Shown: positions 15,742 through 25,069, counted from the stretch's first letter. The stretch is DNA of 64,000 nt from Streptomyces sp. NBC_01241 (GCF_041435435.1 NZ_CP108494.1:7784501-7848500); one strand, 5' to 3'. Notes: generated by a model not told the origin, from the letters alone. Made by a program: numbers and translations.

Positions 15742-16755
15742 ATGGCTGAAACAGCACCCCCGTTGCCGCGGGAGAAGCGGCGGCAGAAGGCTGAAATACC
15801 CTCTCCGCCCGCTGCCCAGGCCGCCGTCGCACAGCACCGGCTGACGCTCTGGCAGCGGATCAAGCGGGACCGGATGATGCTGCTGCTCACTTTGCCCGGT
15901 CTGCTGTACTTCGTCGTCTTCCACTACGTACCGCTGCTCGGCTACGTGGTGGCGTTCCAGGACTACCAGCCGTACCTCGGCTACATGCACAGCGTCTGGG
16001 TGGGGTTCGCCAACTTCTCCGCGGCGTTCAGTGAGCCGGCCTTCTGGTCCGCGACGTTCAACACCCTGAAGATCGCCCTCGTCCAGCTGGTGTTCTTCTT
16101 CCCGATCCCGGTCGCGCTGGCCCTGTTGCTCAACAGCATCGCGAGCGACCGCGTCAGGCGGTTCGTGCAGAGCGTCGTCTACCTGCCGCACTTCATCGGC
16201 TGGGTCATCATCGTCTCGATCTTCCAGCAGATCCTGGGCGGCGCGGGCCTCCTGCCCGACGTGCTCGACGGTCTGGGGCTGCCGCGCTACGACATGATGA
16301 GCGACCCCGACGCCTTCCCGTGGCTGCTGACCCTCCAGGTGGCCTGGAAGGACGCCGGCTGGGGCACGATCATCATCCTCGCCGCGCTGCTGAACATCGA
16401 CAAGCAGCAGTACGAGGCCGCCGCGATCGACGGCGCGGGCCCGCGACGCCGCCTGTGGCACGTGACCCTGCCGGGCATCGCCCCCGTACTCATTCTGCTG
16501 CTGATCCTCAATCTCGGGCAGATCCTGTCCGTCGGCTTCGAGCAGATCCTGCTCCAGCGCGACGCGGTCGGCCCGGACGCCGGTGAGGTCCTCGACACCT
16601 ACGTCTACTACCACGGCATCAAGGACAACGACTGGGGCGTCGCAGCCGCCGTCGGTCTCGTCAAGGCGGTCATCGGCACCGCACTCGTCCTGGGCGCGAA
16701 CAAGTTCGCCCACCGACTCGGCCACGAAGGGGTGTACCGCGGTGCTGATCGCTGA
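15742..16755 (+). CDS. ABC transporter permease (LplB type, sugar uptake)
   Basis: A 337-residue inner-membrane permease, first subunit of a polysaccharide/oligosaccharide importer. ATG 15742 follows AGGAAAG with about 4 bases spacing. The cytoplasmic N-terminus is Pro/charge-rich, followed by six predicted membrane segments. The EAA coupling loop is EAAAIDGAGPRRRLWHVTLP. LplB-like marks are YYHGIKDNDWGVAAAVGLVK and the FFFPIPVALALLLN segment. It overlaps the next permease gene by 14 bases. No ATPase gene is in the operon, so a shared MsiK-type ATPase elsewhere is likely, as is common in Streptomyces. Confidence 0.9.
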   Translation: MAETAPPLPREKRRQKAEIPSPPAAQAAVAQHRLTLWQRIKRDRMMLLLTLPGLLYFVVFHYVPLLGYVVAFQDYQPYLGYMHSVWVGFANFSAAFSEPAFWSATFNTLKIALVQLVFFFPIPVALALLLNSIASDRVRRFVQSVVYLPHFIGWVIIVSIFQQILGGAGLLPDVLDGLGLPRYDMMSDPDAFPWLLTLQVAWKDAGWGTIIILAALLNIDKQQYEAAAIDGAGPRRRLWHVTLPGIAPVLILLLILNLGQILSVGFEQILLQRDAVGPDAGEVLDTYVYYHGIKDNDWGVAAAVGLVKAVIGTALVLGANKFAHRLGHEGVYRGADR

Positions 16756-17698
16756 GAAGACGCGCGCCACAACGGAATCCGCCGCACCGGAACCCCCGCC
16801 CGCTCCTGCCCGGAAGTCCGACGGCAGGCCCCCGTGGATGGAACGGCCGACCCGTGTCGGGCAGATCGCCAAGGTGGTCGCCATCGTCGTGGTCGTCCTC
16901 GCCGTTGCCTACCCGCTGGTCGGCGTCATCGGCACGAGCTTCGCCTCGCAGACCGACATCATCAAGAGCTCCGGTCTCGTCCTGTGGCCGGACCACCCCA
17001 CCCTGGATGCCTACCGCACCATCTTCACCGGCGGAGTCGTCACCCGGGCGCTGATCGTCTCCGTGGGCATCACCGTCCTCGGCACCCTCGCCAGCCTGCT
17101 GGTGACCGTCGGCATGGCGTACGGACTGTCCCGTCGCGACGTCACCGGCTCCCGCTTCATCCTGATGACGGCCCTCTTCACGATGCTCTTCAACGCGGGC
17201 ATCATCCCGAACTTCCTGCTGGTCAAGGGGCTCGGCCTGTACGACACCTACGCGGCGCTCGTCATGCCCACCCTGGTCAGCGCCTTCAACCTGGTCGTCC
17301 TGCGGTCGTTCTTCATGAGCCTTCCGGAGGAGCTGTACGACGCCGCGAAGGTCGACGGCGCCGGAGACTTCCGCATCCTGGTGCGGATCGTCCTGCCACT
17401 GTCCAAGGCCGTTCTCGCCGTCATCAGCCTCTTCTACGCGGTGACGTACTGGAACGCGTTCTTCAACTCGCTCCTGTACCTCAACGACTCCGACAAGTGG
17501 CCGCTGCCGATGGTGCTGCGCACCTACGTCCTGCAGGGCCAGAGCCTGAACGCGGCCTCGGCCGGTGAGGTGCTCGCCCCACAGCAGGCCGTCCAGATGG
17601 CGGTCCTGGTGATCGCCGTCGTACCGATCCTCTGCGTCTACCCGTTCCTCCAGCGCTACTTCACCAAGGGCGTGCTCACAGGCGCCGTCAAGGGCTGA
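16742..17698 (+). CDS. ABC transporter permease (LplC type, sugar uptake)
   Basis: A 318-residue second permease of the importer. The start is GTG 16742, inside the end of the previous gene and preceded by GAAGGGG. Six membrane segments are predicted. The EAA motif is ELYDAAKVDGAGDFRILVRIVLP, and LplC-like text includes YAVTYWNAFFNSLLYLND and FLQRYFTKGVLTGAVKG at the C-terminus. The partner solute-binding protein follows after 61 bases with its own strong ribosome-binding site. Confidence 0.9.
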   Translation: MLIAEKTRATTESAAPEPPPAPARKSDGRPPWMERPTRVGQIAKVVAIVVVVLAVAYPLVGVIGTSFASQTDIIKSSGLVLWPDHPTLDAYRTIFTGGVVTRALIVSVGITVLGTLASLLVTVGMAYGLSRRDVTGSRFILMTALFTMLFNAGIIPNFLLVKGLGLYDTYAALVMPTLVSAFNLVVLRSFFMSLPEELYDAAKVDGAGDFRILVRIVLPLSKAVLAVISLFYAVTYWNAFFNSLLYLNDSDKWPLPMVLRTYVLQGQSLNAASAGEVLAPQQAVQMAVLVIAVVPILCVYPFLQRYFTKGVLTGAVKG

Positions 17699-17759
17699 GC
17701 GCAGCCACAGACCCCACAGACCCCCACTCCTTCCTTCCCCTTCTCCCAAGGAGATTCAG

Positions 17760-19433
17760 GTGTCGAGCTCCACCCCCATCAACCGCAGAGCACTGTTCCG
17801 CATGGGAGCGGGCGTCGGTCTGGGACTGGCCGCCGCCCCGCTGCTCGCCGCCTGCGGCGACGGCGGCACGACCGCCAAGGCAGAGGTCAAGAGCGCCTCG
17901 CTGCTCCCCAACTCCGCGATCCGCAACATCGGCCTCAAGCCCGACCTGCCCGGCACCGCGGCCGGCGTTCCGCAGGGTTTCTTCCGCTATCCGGCCAAGC
18001 CGCTGCGCGCCACGAAGAACACCCCGCTCAAGGGTGCCCAGCCGATCAGCGCGACGATGGAGACCTTCTCCCCGCCGCCGCCCGCGCGCGGCAAGAACAT
18101 CGCCTGGCAGGAGATCGAGAAGCTCCTCGGCGGTCAGGTGAACATCACCGCCGTCCCCGCCGACGACTACGGCACAAAGTTCTCCACCATGGTCGCCAGC
18201 GACAGCCTGCCCGACCTCTTCATGTACCCCGAGGCCGGAGGCGTCGACAACAAGGCGGCCTTCCTCCAGGCCAAGTGCGCCGACCTGACCCCGTACCTCG
18301 CCGGGGACAAGATCAAGGACTACCCGAACCTGGCCGCGATCCCGAAGGGCGCCTGGCAGGCCGCGATCTTCGGCGGGAAGCTGTTCGGCATCCCGATCGC
18401 CCGCACCGGCACCGGCGGCGCCGGCTTCTACCGCCACGACCTGTTCGAGGAGGTCGGCGTCACCAGCCTCGACCAGATCACCGACCTCGACCGGTTCGTC
18501 GAGGTCTGCAAGGAACTGACCCGGCCGAAGAAGGACCAGTACGCGATCATCGCGGGCGCCACCACGATGCTCGCGATGTCCGCGGGCGCTCCCTACGCCT
18601 GGCGGCTGGACGAGAAGACCGGCAAGTTCACCTCCGACCTGGAGACGCCGGAGTACCGCAAGGCCGTGGAGACCGCCCGGGAGCTGTACAAGGCCGGCTG
18701 CTACTACCCGGGCACCCTTCAGATGTCCGGGGCGCAGAAGGCCCAGTACACGGACATGTTCAAGAACGGCAAGGGCGCGTTCGTCTACGACGGCATGCCC
18801 ACCTACCTGGCCCCCGGCGTCGGGTACATCGCCTCCATGGGAGCGATCGACAAGAAGTACGACCCGCGCCCCTTCGTCCCGATCGGCAAGGACGCCATCT
18901 CCTGGATGGACAACCTCAAGCTGGAGAACACCCACGTCAAGAAGGCGTCCGCGGAACGGGTCAAGCAGATCCTCGCACTCGCCGACTTCGCCGCCTCGCC
19001 GTTCGGCAGCCAGGAGTACACGCTCATCAACTACGGCGTGGAGGGCAAGGACTTCACCCGCGACGACAAGGGCAACCCGGCGCTCACCAAGCAGGGCACC
19101 CAGGACGTCACCGTGCCGTGGAAGTTCATGGCCTCCGCCGTCCCCGCCATCTTCAGCGCCGACTCGGAGCAGGGCGTCCGTCACGTCCACGACGCCTTCA
19201 CGAAGCTGATTCCGATGATGGAGCCCGACCCGACGCTCCAGTACTCCTCGCCCACCTGGGACTCGAAGGGCTACGGCAGCCTCTACACCCTCAAGCAGGA
19301 CGCGCTGAAGGACATCGTCGCGGGCCGCAAGCCCATGTCCGCCTACGACCAGCTCGTCAAGGACTACCTGGCCAAGGGCGGCGAGCAGGCCCGCGGCGAA
19401 TTCGAGGACGCCTTCCAGAAGGGGAAGAAGTGA
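17760..19433 (+). CDS. Extracellular solute-binding lipoprotein of the Lpl-type importer
   Basis: A 557-residue substrate-binding lipoprotein, starting at GTG 17760 after AAGGAGA. The N-terminus combines Arg9-Arg10 with a lipobox LLAAC (Cys32), so it is probably a twin-arginine-exported lipoprotein anchored outside the membrane. Its size and features (DSLPDLFMYPEAGG, the GKLFGIPIARTGTGGAG segment) fit the large LplA-like binding proteins that take complex oligosaccharides. It overlaps the following M1 aminopeptidase gene by 4 bases. Confidence 0.9.
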   Translation: MSSSTPINRRALFRMGAGVGLGLAAAPLLAACGDGGTTAKAEVKSASLLPNSAIRNIGLKPDLPGTAAGVPQGFFRYPAKPLRATKNTPLKGAQPISATMETFSPPPPARGKNIAWQEIEKLLGGQVNITAVPADDYGTKFSTMVASDSLPDLFMYPEAGGVDNKAAFLQAKCADLTPYLAGDKIKDYPNLAAIPKGAWQAAIFGGKLFGIPIARTGTGGAGFYRHDLFEEVGVTSLDQITDLDRFVEVCKELTRPKKDQYAIIAGATTMLAMSAGAPYAWRLDEKTGKFTSDLETPEYRKAVETARELYKAGCYYPGTLQMSGAQKAQYTDMFKNGKGAFVYDGMPTYLAPGVGYIASMGAIDKKYDPRPFVPIGKDAISWMDNLKLENTHVKKASAERVKQILALADFAASPFGSQEYTLINYGVEGKDFTRDDKGNPALTKQGTQDVTVPWKFMASAVPAIFSADSEQGVRHVHDAFTKLIPMMEPDPTLQYSSPTWDSKGYGSLYTLKQDALKDIVAGRKPMSAYDQLVKDYLAKGGEQARGEFEDAFQKGKK

Positions 19434-20896
19434 CGACGCGACGCACAGCCCTCAGACTCGGCGGCGCGGCGGTGGCCGCGGCCGTCGTCGTACCCGCCCT
19501 CGGCTCGCCCGCCGGAGCGCAGCCGCGCCGCTTCGACCCGAAACCGGGCTCCGACGGCGTCGGCGACCCGCTGTTCCCGACCCTCGGCAACGGTGGTTAC
19601 CAGGTCGTCCACTACGACCTCACCTTCGACTTCACCCCGGTCACCTACGACTTCACCGCCGTCGTGAAGATCAACGCCAAGGCGACCCAGGACATCTCCG
19701 CCTTCAACCTGGACACCGACGGCCACATCATCGAGTCCGTCGCCGTGGCCGGCCGCCCCGCCACCTGGGAGCTCTCGCCGGGCCAGAGCGGCCAGGAGTT
19801 GACCGTCACCCCTGCCCGCCCGCTCCACGACAACCAGGCCTTCACCGTCGAGATCCGCTACCGGGGCAACGGCAAGGCGCCCCGACTCGGCCTGAGCGGC
19901 TGGAAGTTCGGCACCGACGGCGGCTTCGCGTCTGCCGCCCAGTCCTCCCGCGCCGATACCTTCCTGCCCTGCAACGACACCCCGTCCGACAAGGCGACGT
20001 GGACCTTCCACATCAGCGCACCGCAGGGCTACGTCGCCACCGCCAACGGCGAGCTGCTCCACAAGACCCCACGCGCCGACGGCTCCACTGTCTGGCACTT
20101 CGCCCTCCGTGAGCGCATGGCGACCGAACTCATCGGCATCGCCGTCGTCAAGGGCACCTATCTGTACGGCACCAGCCACCGCGGACTGCCACTGCGCCAC
20201 ATCGTCCCGCAGGGCCAGGAGGAGAAGTACGCTCCGATCGTCGCCCGTACCGCGGACCATCTCGCGTGGGCGGAGGCGAAGTTCGGCCGCTACCCGTTCT
20301 CCGTCTACGGCCTCCACATCTACGACGGCTACACCGACGCCCTGGAGAACCAGACCCTCTCCCTGTTCTCCACCAACTGGTTCAAGCCCGACGCCAACGG
20401 CCGGCCCGGCTACGAGACCACCATGGTCCACGAGCTCGTCCACCAGTGGTTCGGCGACTCCGTCACCCCGAACGACTGGCAGCAGGCCTGGCTCAACGAG
20501 GGCCCCGCCGTGTACTACGCCGGCCTGTACGGAGACGAACGCGGCTGGTCGGTCTTCGAGGACAAGATGAAGGCCACCTACGAGAAGCTCGACGCCGTCC
20601 GCGCCACCGACGGCCCGCCCGGACTCCCGAAGGCGCTCGGCGGCACCAACATCTACGACGGCGGCGCACTCGTCCTGTACGCCCTCAGTCTTCAGATCGG
20701 GCAGCGGCAGTTCGACAGGGTCATGCGTGAGTGGGTGAAGCGCTTCAAGGACTCCACGTACACCAGCGAGGCCTTCATCCGGCACACGGTCGACGTCACC
20801 GGCGACAAGTCCCTCGACCCGTTCCTGCGCGACTGGCTCTTCGGGGCCGTGAACCCGCCCATGCCCGGCCACCCCGACTGGAAGGCCTCCGCGTGA
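19430..20896 (+). CDS. Secreted M1 family aminopeptidase
   Basis: A 488-residue zinc aminopeptidase, starting at GTG 19430 and overlapping the previous stop by 4 bases. A twin-arginine signal (TTRRTALRLGG, residues 2-12) precedes AGA-type cleavage near 30. M1 features are the GAMEN-equivalent ALENQT (304-309), HELVHQWFG (H334, E335, H338) and the third ligand Glu357 in LNEGPAVYYA, where Gly-Pro replaces the more usual Gly-Phe. It is shorter than full M1 enzymes, lacking most of the C-terminal helical domain. Coupling to the importer suggests it trims peptides released with the glycans. Confidence 0.9.
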   Translation: MTTRRTALRLGGAAVAAAVVVPALGSPAGAQPRRFDPKPGSDGVGDPLFPTLGNGGYQVVHYDLTFDFTPVTYDFTAVVKINAKATQDISAFNLDTDGHIIESVAVAGRPATWELSPGQSGQELTVTPARPLHDNQAFTVEIRYRGNGKAPRLGLSGWKFGTDGGFASAAQSSRADTFLPCNDTPSDKATWTFHISAPQGYVATANGELLHKTPRADGSTVWHFALRERMATELIGIAVVKGTYLYGTSHRGLPLRHIVPQGQEEKYAPIVARTADHLAWAEAKFGRYPFSVYGLHIYDGYTDALENQTLSLFSTNWFKPDANGRPGYETTMVHELVHQWFGDSVTPNDWQQAWLNEGPAVYYAGLYGDERGWSVFEDKMKATYEKLDAVRATDGPPGLPKALGGTNIYDGGALVLYALSLQIGQRQFDRVMREWVKRFKDSTYTSEAFIRHTVDVTGDKSLDPFLRDWLFGAVNPPMPGHPDWKASA

Positions 20897-20935
20897 ACCG
20901 CCGCAGCGTGGCGCTCTCCCAGGTGCTCGTCCACC

Positions 20936-20962
20936 CGTAGGGCCGCTCCCCAGGGCCCTACG
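20936..20962. terminator. Hairpin downstream of M1 aminopeptidase
   Basis: Arms CGTAGGGCC (20936-20944) and GGCCCTACG (20954-20962) pair perfectly around a 9-base loop, 40 bases after the aminopeptidase stop. Probably an intrinsic terminator of the importer operon. Confidence 0.6.
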
Positions 20963-20976
20963 GCCCCACCCCCCGG

Positions 20977-21004
20977 ACGCCGCCGGTCATCCGACCGGCG
21001 GCGT
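20977..21004. terminator. Hairpin at the 3' end of the second LacI gene
   Basis: Arms ACGCCGCCGGT (20977-20987) and ACCGGCGGCGT (20994-21004) pair perfectly around a 6-base loop and overlap the LacI stop codon. With the previous hairpin it separates two convergent operons. Confidence 0.55.
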
Positions 21005-22099
21005 TCCCGTACTCGCCCGCACCACCACCTCGCCCGCCACCCGCACGACCCGGGCCCGCTGCCCCGCCGACCGTTCCCGCAGCGCCAGCGCGATCACGTC
21101 CTCGCCCATCGAAGTAAGCGGCAACGCCACCGTGGTGAGCGCCGGTGACAACTCCCGGACCAGCGGGATGTCGTCGAAGCCCGCCAGCGAGACATCCTCC
21201 GGCACCCGTAACCCCGCCTCCCGCAGCGCGGCGAGCGCACCGACCGCCATCACATCGGTGACCGCGAACACGCAGGTCGGCCGCGGACGGCCACAGGCCA
21301 GCAGCCGGCGGGTCGCCGCGTACCCGCCCTCGCGGGTGAACGCGCCCTCCACGACCCGGTCGAGCCCGATCCCCGCCTCCGCGAGCCCTTCCCGGAAGCC
21401 CGCGAGCCGGTCGGAGACCGTGGTCAGCGCGGGCGGCCCGGTGAGCACCGCGAACGTCCGGTGCCCGAGCCGCACCAGCGTCCGGGCGAGCGCGGCCGCC
21501 CCCGCCCGGTTCTCCGGCTGTACGGTGTCCACCCGCAGGCTGCGGTGCCGGCTGACGACCGCGACCCGTCCGCCGCCCCGTACGTACGGCGCCAGTTCGG
21601 CATCCATGGCCCGCTCCCACGCCCGGTCCTGGAACCCGGAGCCGATGAGCAGGATCGCCCGGGCGCGCTGGGCCCGCAGCATCGAGACGTAGGCGATCTC
21701 CCGGGCGGGCTCCCGGAACGTGGAGGCCAGCATCACCAACAGATCCTGTTCGGCGGCGGCCCGCATCACACCACTGGACACGGCGGCGAAGTAGGGGTCG
21801 CTGACATCATGGCAGATCACGCCCACCGTGCGGTTGTTGGTGGCGTTCGCGAGTGCCTGTGCGTGAGCGTTGGGGATGTAGCCGAGCCGGTCCGCCGCCG
21901 CCCGTACCCGCTCGCGCAGATCGTCGCGCACCCTGGCCGTGCCATTGAGGGCGCGCGAGGCGGTGGCGGGGGAGACGCCGGCCTCCCGGGCCACGGCGTC
22001 GAGCGTCACATGCGCCGCCGCGCGAGGGGCGTGGCGCGGTCCGCGGTGGTGCGGTTCCGGGTGGTGCGGTGTTCCCCATTCACTCAAGTCGACCCCCAA
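20987..22099 (-). CDS. LacI family transcriptional regulator (second)
   Basis: A LacI/GalR repressor of up to 370 residues. The DNA-binding domain is HVTLDAVAREAGVSPATASRALNG (about 30-53) and the hinge is YIPNAHAQALANATN. The sugar-binding domain contains RTVGVICHDVSDPYF, FAVTDVMAVGALAALREAG and DVSLAGFDDIPLVRELSPALTTV. The start is uncertain: TTG 22099, TTG 22087 (after GGGGG) or GTG 22009 right before the helix-turn-helix. A triple operator lies about 85-125 bases upstream of the first candidate, between this gene and the divergent ABC importer, so it likely controls both. Confidence 0.9.
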   Translation of the reverse strand: MGVDLSEWGTPHHPEPHHRGPRHAPRAAAHVTLDAVAREAGVSPATASRALNGTARVRDDLRERVRAAADRLGYIPNAHAQALANATNNRTVGVICHDVSDPYFAAVSSGVMRAAAEQDLLVMLASTFREPAREIAYVSMLRAQRARAILLIGSGFQDRAWERAMDAELAPYVRGGGRVAVVSRHRSLRVDTVQPENRAGAAALARTLVRLGHRTFAVLTGPPALTTVSDRLAGFREGLAEAGIGLDRVVEGAFTREGGYAATRRLLACGRPRPTCVFAVTDVMAVGALAALREAGLRVPEDVSLAGFDDIPLVRELSPALTTVALPLTSMGEDVIALALRERSAGQRARVVRVAGEVVVRASTGTPPVG

Positions 22100-22184
22100 G
22101 GGCGCGGTGGTGGAAGGCGCGAAACTTGTCGACGACCTATTGACCTTGCGTGCAGGCAGTCATTAGCGTGGCGAAAACCTTATC

Positions 22185-22225
22185 AGAAAGCGCTTTCTGA
22201 AAGCGTCTTCTGAAAGCGCCTTCTC
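22185..22225 (+). promoter_or_regulatory. Operator array: 16-bp palindrome plus three tandem 13-bp repeats
   Basis: CAGAAAGCGCTTTCTG at 22185-22200 is a perfect palindrome, the classical LacI-family operator form. The same bases start a direct repeat of period 13: GAAAGCGCTTTCT (22187-22199), GAAAGCGTCTTCT (22200-22212) and GAAAGCGCCTTCT (22213-22225). The array sits between the LacI gene and the importer gene at 22283. Confidence 0.75.
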
Positions 22226-22282
22226 GTCATCGCAGGATCGTACAGCTCTCCACAACTGCTCAAGAAGTGCAGGGAGTTACCA

Positions 22283-23146
22283 GTGAGTCAGAGTGTGTTG
22301 GCCAAAAGCCCACCCGAAGCGGCGGGAGTCGTCCGGCGGGCCGGGCCCTCGGCGGGGGAGCGGTTCGCACGGGCGGCCGAGCAGAGCTGGCGGCCCCTCG
22401 CCCTGCTGCTGGCCTGTTTCGCCGTCTGGTGGGTGATCTCGGCGGCGGAGTTGGTGAAGCCCTACCTCGTACCGTCGCCCGGGGCGACCCTCGACGTCCT
22501 CACCGGCAAGGCGGGCTATCTCTGGCAGCACACCTGGGTGACCACGTACGAGACGCTGCTCGGCTTCCTGATCGCCGTGGCCGTCGGTGTCCTCGCGGCC
22601 GTCGTCATGGTGTACTCCTCGACCGTCGAGCGCACGCTCTATCCGATCCTGCTGTTCGCCCAGGTCGTACCGAAGATCGCGATCGCGCCGCTGTTCATCG
22701 TCTGGCTCGGCTTCGGAATCGGACCGAAGATCCTCATCGCCGTGCTCATCGCCTTCTTCCCCGTGGTGATCTCCATGGTCACCGGCCTCAAGGCGGTCGA
22801 CCCGGAGATGCTCCAACTCTCGGCGACGATGGGCGCCAAGCCGTGGCAGACCTTTCTCAAGATCCGCTTCCCGGCCTCGCTCCCGCATCTCTTCTCGGGA
22901 CTCAAGGTCGCCGTCACCCTCGCGGTGACCGGCGCGGTCGTCGGCGAGTTCGTCGGCGCCAACGAGGGCCTGGGCTATGTGATCCTCCAGGCCAACGGCA
23001 ACCTCGACACCCCGATGCTCTTCGCCGGGCTGCTCGTGATGTCACTCATCGGCGTCGTCCTCTTCGTCGCCGTCGAGATCGCGGAAATCCTGCTGCTCCC
23101 GTGGCACGCCAGCCGCCGGGACACCTCCGCCACCACCACGTACTGA
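22283..23146 (+). CDS. ABC transporter permease (NitT/TauT type)
   Basis: A 287-residue permease of the SsuC/TauC/ThiX group. GTG 22283 follows AGGGAG with 6 bases spacing. Six membrane segments are predicted. The coupling loop region is EMLQLSATMGAKPWQTFLKIRFPASLP, and the family segment VPKIAIAPLFIVWLGFGIGPK is present. It forms an operon with the binding protein and ATPase that follow. LacI control of a NitT/TauT-type importer is less usual than control of a sugar importer, so the ligand may be a sugar acid, aromatic acid or thiamine-precursor-like molecule rather than a sulfonate. Confidence 0.9.
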   Translation: MSQSVLAKSPPEAAGVVRRAGPSAGERFARAAEQSWRPLALLLACFAVWWVISAAELVKPYLVPSPGATLDVLTGKAGYLWQHTWVTTYETLLGFLIAVAVGVLAAVVMVYSSTVERTLYPILLFAQVVPKIAIAPLFIVWLGFGIGPKILIAVLIAFFPVVISMVTGLKAVDPEMLQLSATMGAKPWQTFLKIRFPASLPHLFSGLKVAVTLAVTGAVVGEFVGANEGLGYVILQANGNLDTPMLFAGLLVMSLIGVVLFVAVEIAEILLLPWHASRRDTSATTTY

Positions 23147-23195
23147 TTCCGTCCGACCGACTCCTTTTTTACTTCGTCGCGGGAAGGCCCAGCCC

Positions 23196-24215
23196 ATGTA
23201 TGCGCGCAGACTCCTGATCGGTGTCGTACCTCTCGTCCTGGTGGCCACGGCCTGCGGTGGCAACGACGCGTCGACCACCACGAGCCAATCGGGCAAGAAG
23301 CTGGACAAGGTCACGCTGACCCTCAACTGGTATCCGTACGGCGAACACGCGCCGTTCTACTACGGCAAGCAGCAGAAGATCTTCGAGAAGCACGGCATCG
23401 ACCTGAAGATCCAGGCGGGCCAGGGCTCGCAGAAGACGGTGCAGGCCACCGCGGCGGGCCAGACCGACTTCGGTTGGGCCGACACCCCCGCGCTGCTCGC
23501 CGGTGTCGACCAGGGCGTTCAGGTGAAGAGCCTCGGAGTCTTCCTCCAGACCACCCCGGCGTCGGTGCAGTCCTTCGACGCCGCGGGCATCCGATCGCCC
23601 GCCGACCTCAAGGGCAAGACCATCGCGGGGACCGCGGGGGACGCGCTCTCCAAGACCTTCCCGATCTTCCTGAAGAAGAACGGCCTGGCCGAGTCGGACG
23701 TCAAGGTGCAGAACACCGACCCGGCGGGCAAGATCGCCGCGGTGATCTCCGGGAAGACCGACGGACTGCTCGGCTACGCCAGCGACCAGGGCCCCACCAT
23801 GCAGGACAAGGCGAAGAAGCCCGTCTCGTACCTGCGCTTCTCCGAGAACGGGCTGAACTTCTACTCCAACGGTCTGCTCGCCGGCCAGCAGATCCTCTCC
23901 TCGAAGTCCGAACTCGCCGAACGCATGGTGCGGGCGGTCAGCGAGTCGTGGGCGGCCGCCGAGAAGGCCCCCGGACCGGCGGTCGCGGCGATGGACGGAG
24001 CCTCGGAGCAACTGCCGCCGGCCACGGTCCTGGCCGAGCAGTTCAAGACGACCCTCACTCTGCTGCACACCACCTCGACCCAGGGCAAGGCGCCCGGCGT
24101 GAACGACGAGGCCGACTGGCAGCAGACCATCGACGTCTTCGCCGAGGCCGGCATGGTGAGCAAGCCGAAGGCCGTCGCCGAGTACTGGGACGAGAAGACG
24201 GCACTGAAGGGATGA
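23196..24215 (+). CDS. ABC transporter substrate-binding lipoprotein (NMT1/THI5-like)
   Basis: A 339-residue lipoprotein with signal peptide and lipobox LVATAC (Cys20). The NMT1/THI5-like fold is seen in VTLTLNWYPYGEHAPFYYGKQ, AGQTDFGWADTPALLAGVDQG and SPADLKGKTIAGTAGDAL. Relatives bind pyrimidine precursors, aliphatic sulfonates or other small anions; the ligand cannot be called here. Spacing of 49 bases after the permease and a 4-base overlap with the ATPase gene indicate one operon. Confidence 0.9.
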   Translation: MYARRLLIGVVPLVLVATACGGNDASTTTSQSGKKLDKVTLTLNWYPYGEHAPFYYGKQQKIFEKHGIDLKIQAGQGSQKTVQATAAGQTDFGWADTPALLAGVDQGVQVKSLGVFLQTTPASVQSFDAAGIRSPADLKGKTIAGTAGDALSKTFPIFLKKNGLAESDVKVQNTDPAGKIAAVISGKTDGLLGYASDQGPTMQDKAKKPVSYLRFSENGLNFYSNGLLAGQQILSSKSELAERMVRAVSESWAAAEKAPGPAVAAMDGASEQLPPATVLAEQFKTTLTLLHTTSTQGKAPGVNDEADWQQTIDVFAEAGMVSKPKAVAEYWDEKTALKG

Positions 24216-25042
24216 CCATGCCGAAGCAGGACACGACACGGACCGAGGTGCCGGTCCCCGCCGCCACGGCGGCAGCAGCGGTCGAATTGTCCGACGTGGC
24301 GGTCCGGTTCCGCAGCAGGAAGCGCGATGTCACCGCGTTGCACGAGGTGTCGCTCGATGTGGCCCCCGGTGAGTTCGTGGCCATCGTCGGACCGTCCGGA
24401 TGCGGCAAGTCGACCCTGCTCAAACTGGTCGCGGGACTGCTGAAGCCGTCCTCGGGCGAGGTCCGGATCGGTGGCGAGCAGGTCAACGGGGTGCGCCACG
24501 ACATCGGTTACGTGTTCCAGCGCGCCGCCCTCCTGGAGTGGCGCTCGGCGCGCCGCAACATCCTGCTCCAGGCCGAGATCCGGAAGATGCCTCCCGCGCA
24601 GGCGCGCGGCCGGGCCGACGAACTGATCCGGATGACGGGACTGGACGGCTTCGAGGACGCGTATCCGCACGAGCTGTCCGGCGGAATGCAACAGCGCGTG
24701 GCACTGTGCCGGGCGCTGCTGCACGAACCGCCGGTGCTGTTGATGGACGAGCCGTTCGGCGCGCTCGACGCCCTCACCCGCGAGCAGATGAACATGGAGC
24801 TGAACCGCATCTGGCGGGAGACCCGCACCACCGTCCTGCTGGTCACCCACTCCATCTCGGAGGCCGTCTATCTGGCCGACCGGGTGGTGGTGATGAGCCC
24901 GCGCCCCGGCAGGGTCTCCGAGATCATCGAGGTGGGGCTGGGCGCGGAACGGGAGTACGGCGAGACGCTCGGCCGCCCGGAGTTCCGGGAGGCGGCCGCC
25001 CGTATCCGCGACCTGCTGGGGGCGGCGTCGGCGCACGACTGA
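24212..25042 (+). CDS. ABC transporter ATP-binding protein (NitT/TauT type)
   Basis: A 276-residue ATPase. ATG 24212 overlaps the upstream TGA (ATGA); a second ATG is at 24218. Walker A is GPSGCGKST, the signature LSGGMQQRV, Walker B VLLMDEP, and the H-loop VTHSISEAVYLADRV. It energises the permease encoded upstream. A strong hairpin follows 27 bases after the stop. Confidence 0.95.
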   Translation: MTMPKQDTTRTEVPVPAATAAAAVELSDVAVRFRSRKRDVTALHEVSLDVAPGEFVAIVGPSGCGKSTLLKLVAGLLKPSSGEVRIGGEQVNGVRHDIGYVFQRAALLEWRSARRNILLQAEIRKMPPAQARGRADELIRMTGLDGFEDAYPHELSGGMQQRVALCRALLHEPPVLLMDEPFGALDALTREQMNMELNRIWRETRTTVLLVTHSISEAVYLADRVVVMSPRPGRVSEIIEVGLGAEREYGETLGRPEFREAAARIRDLLGAASAHD

Positions 25043-25069
25043 AGGTGTCGCCGGCCGCTGGGAACGCAA

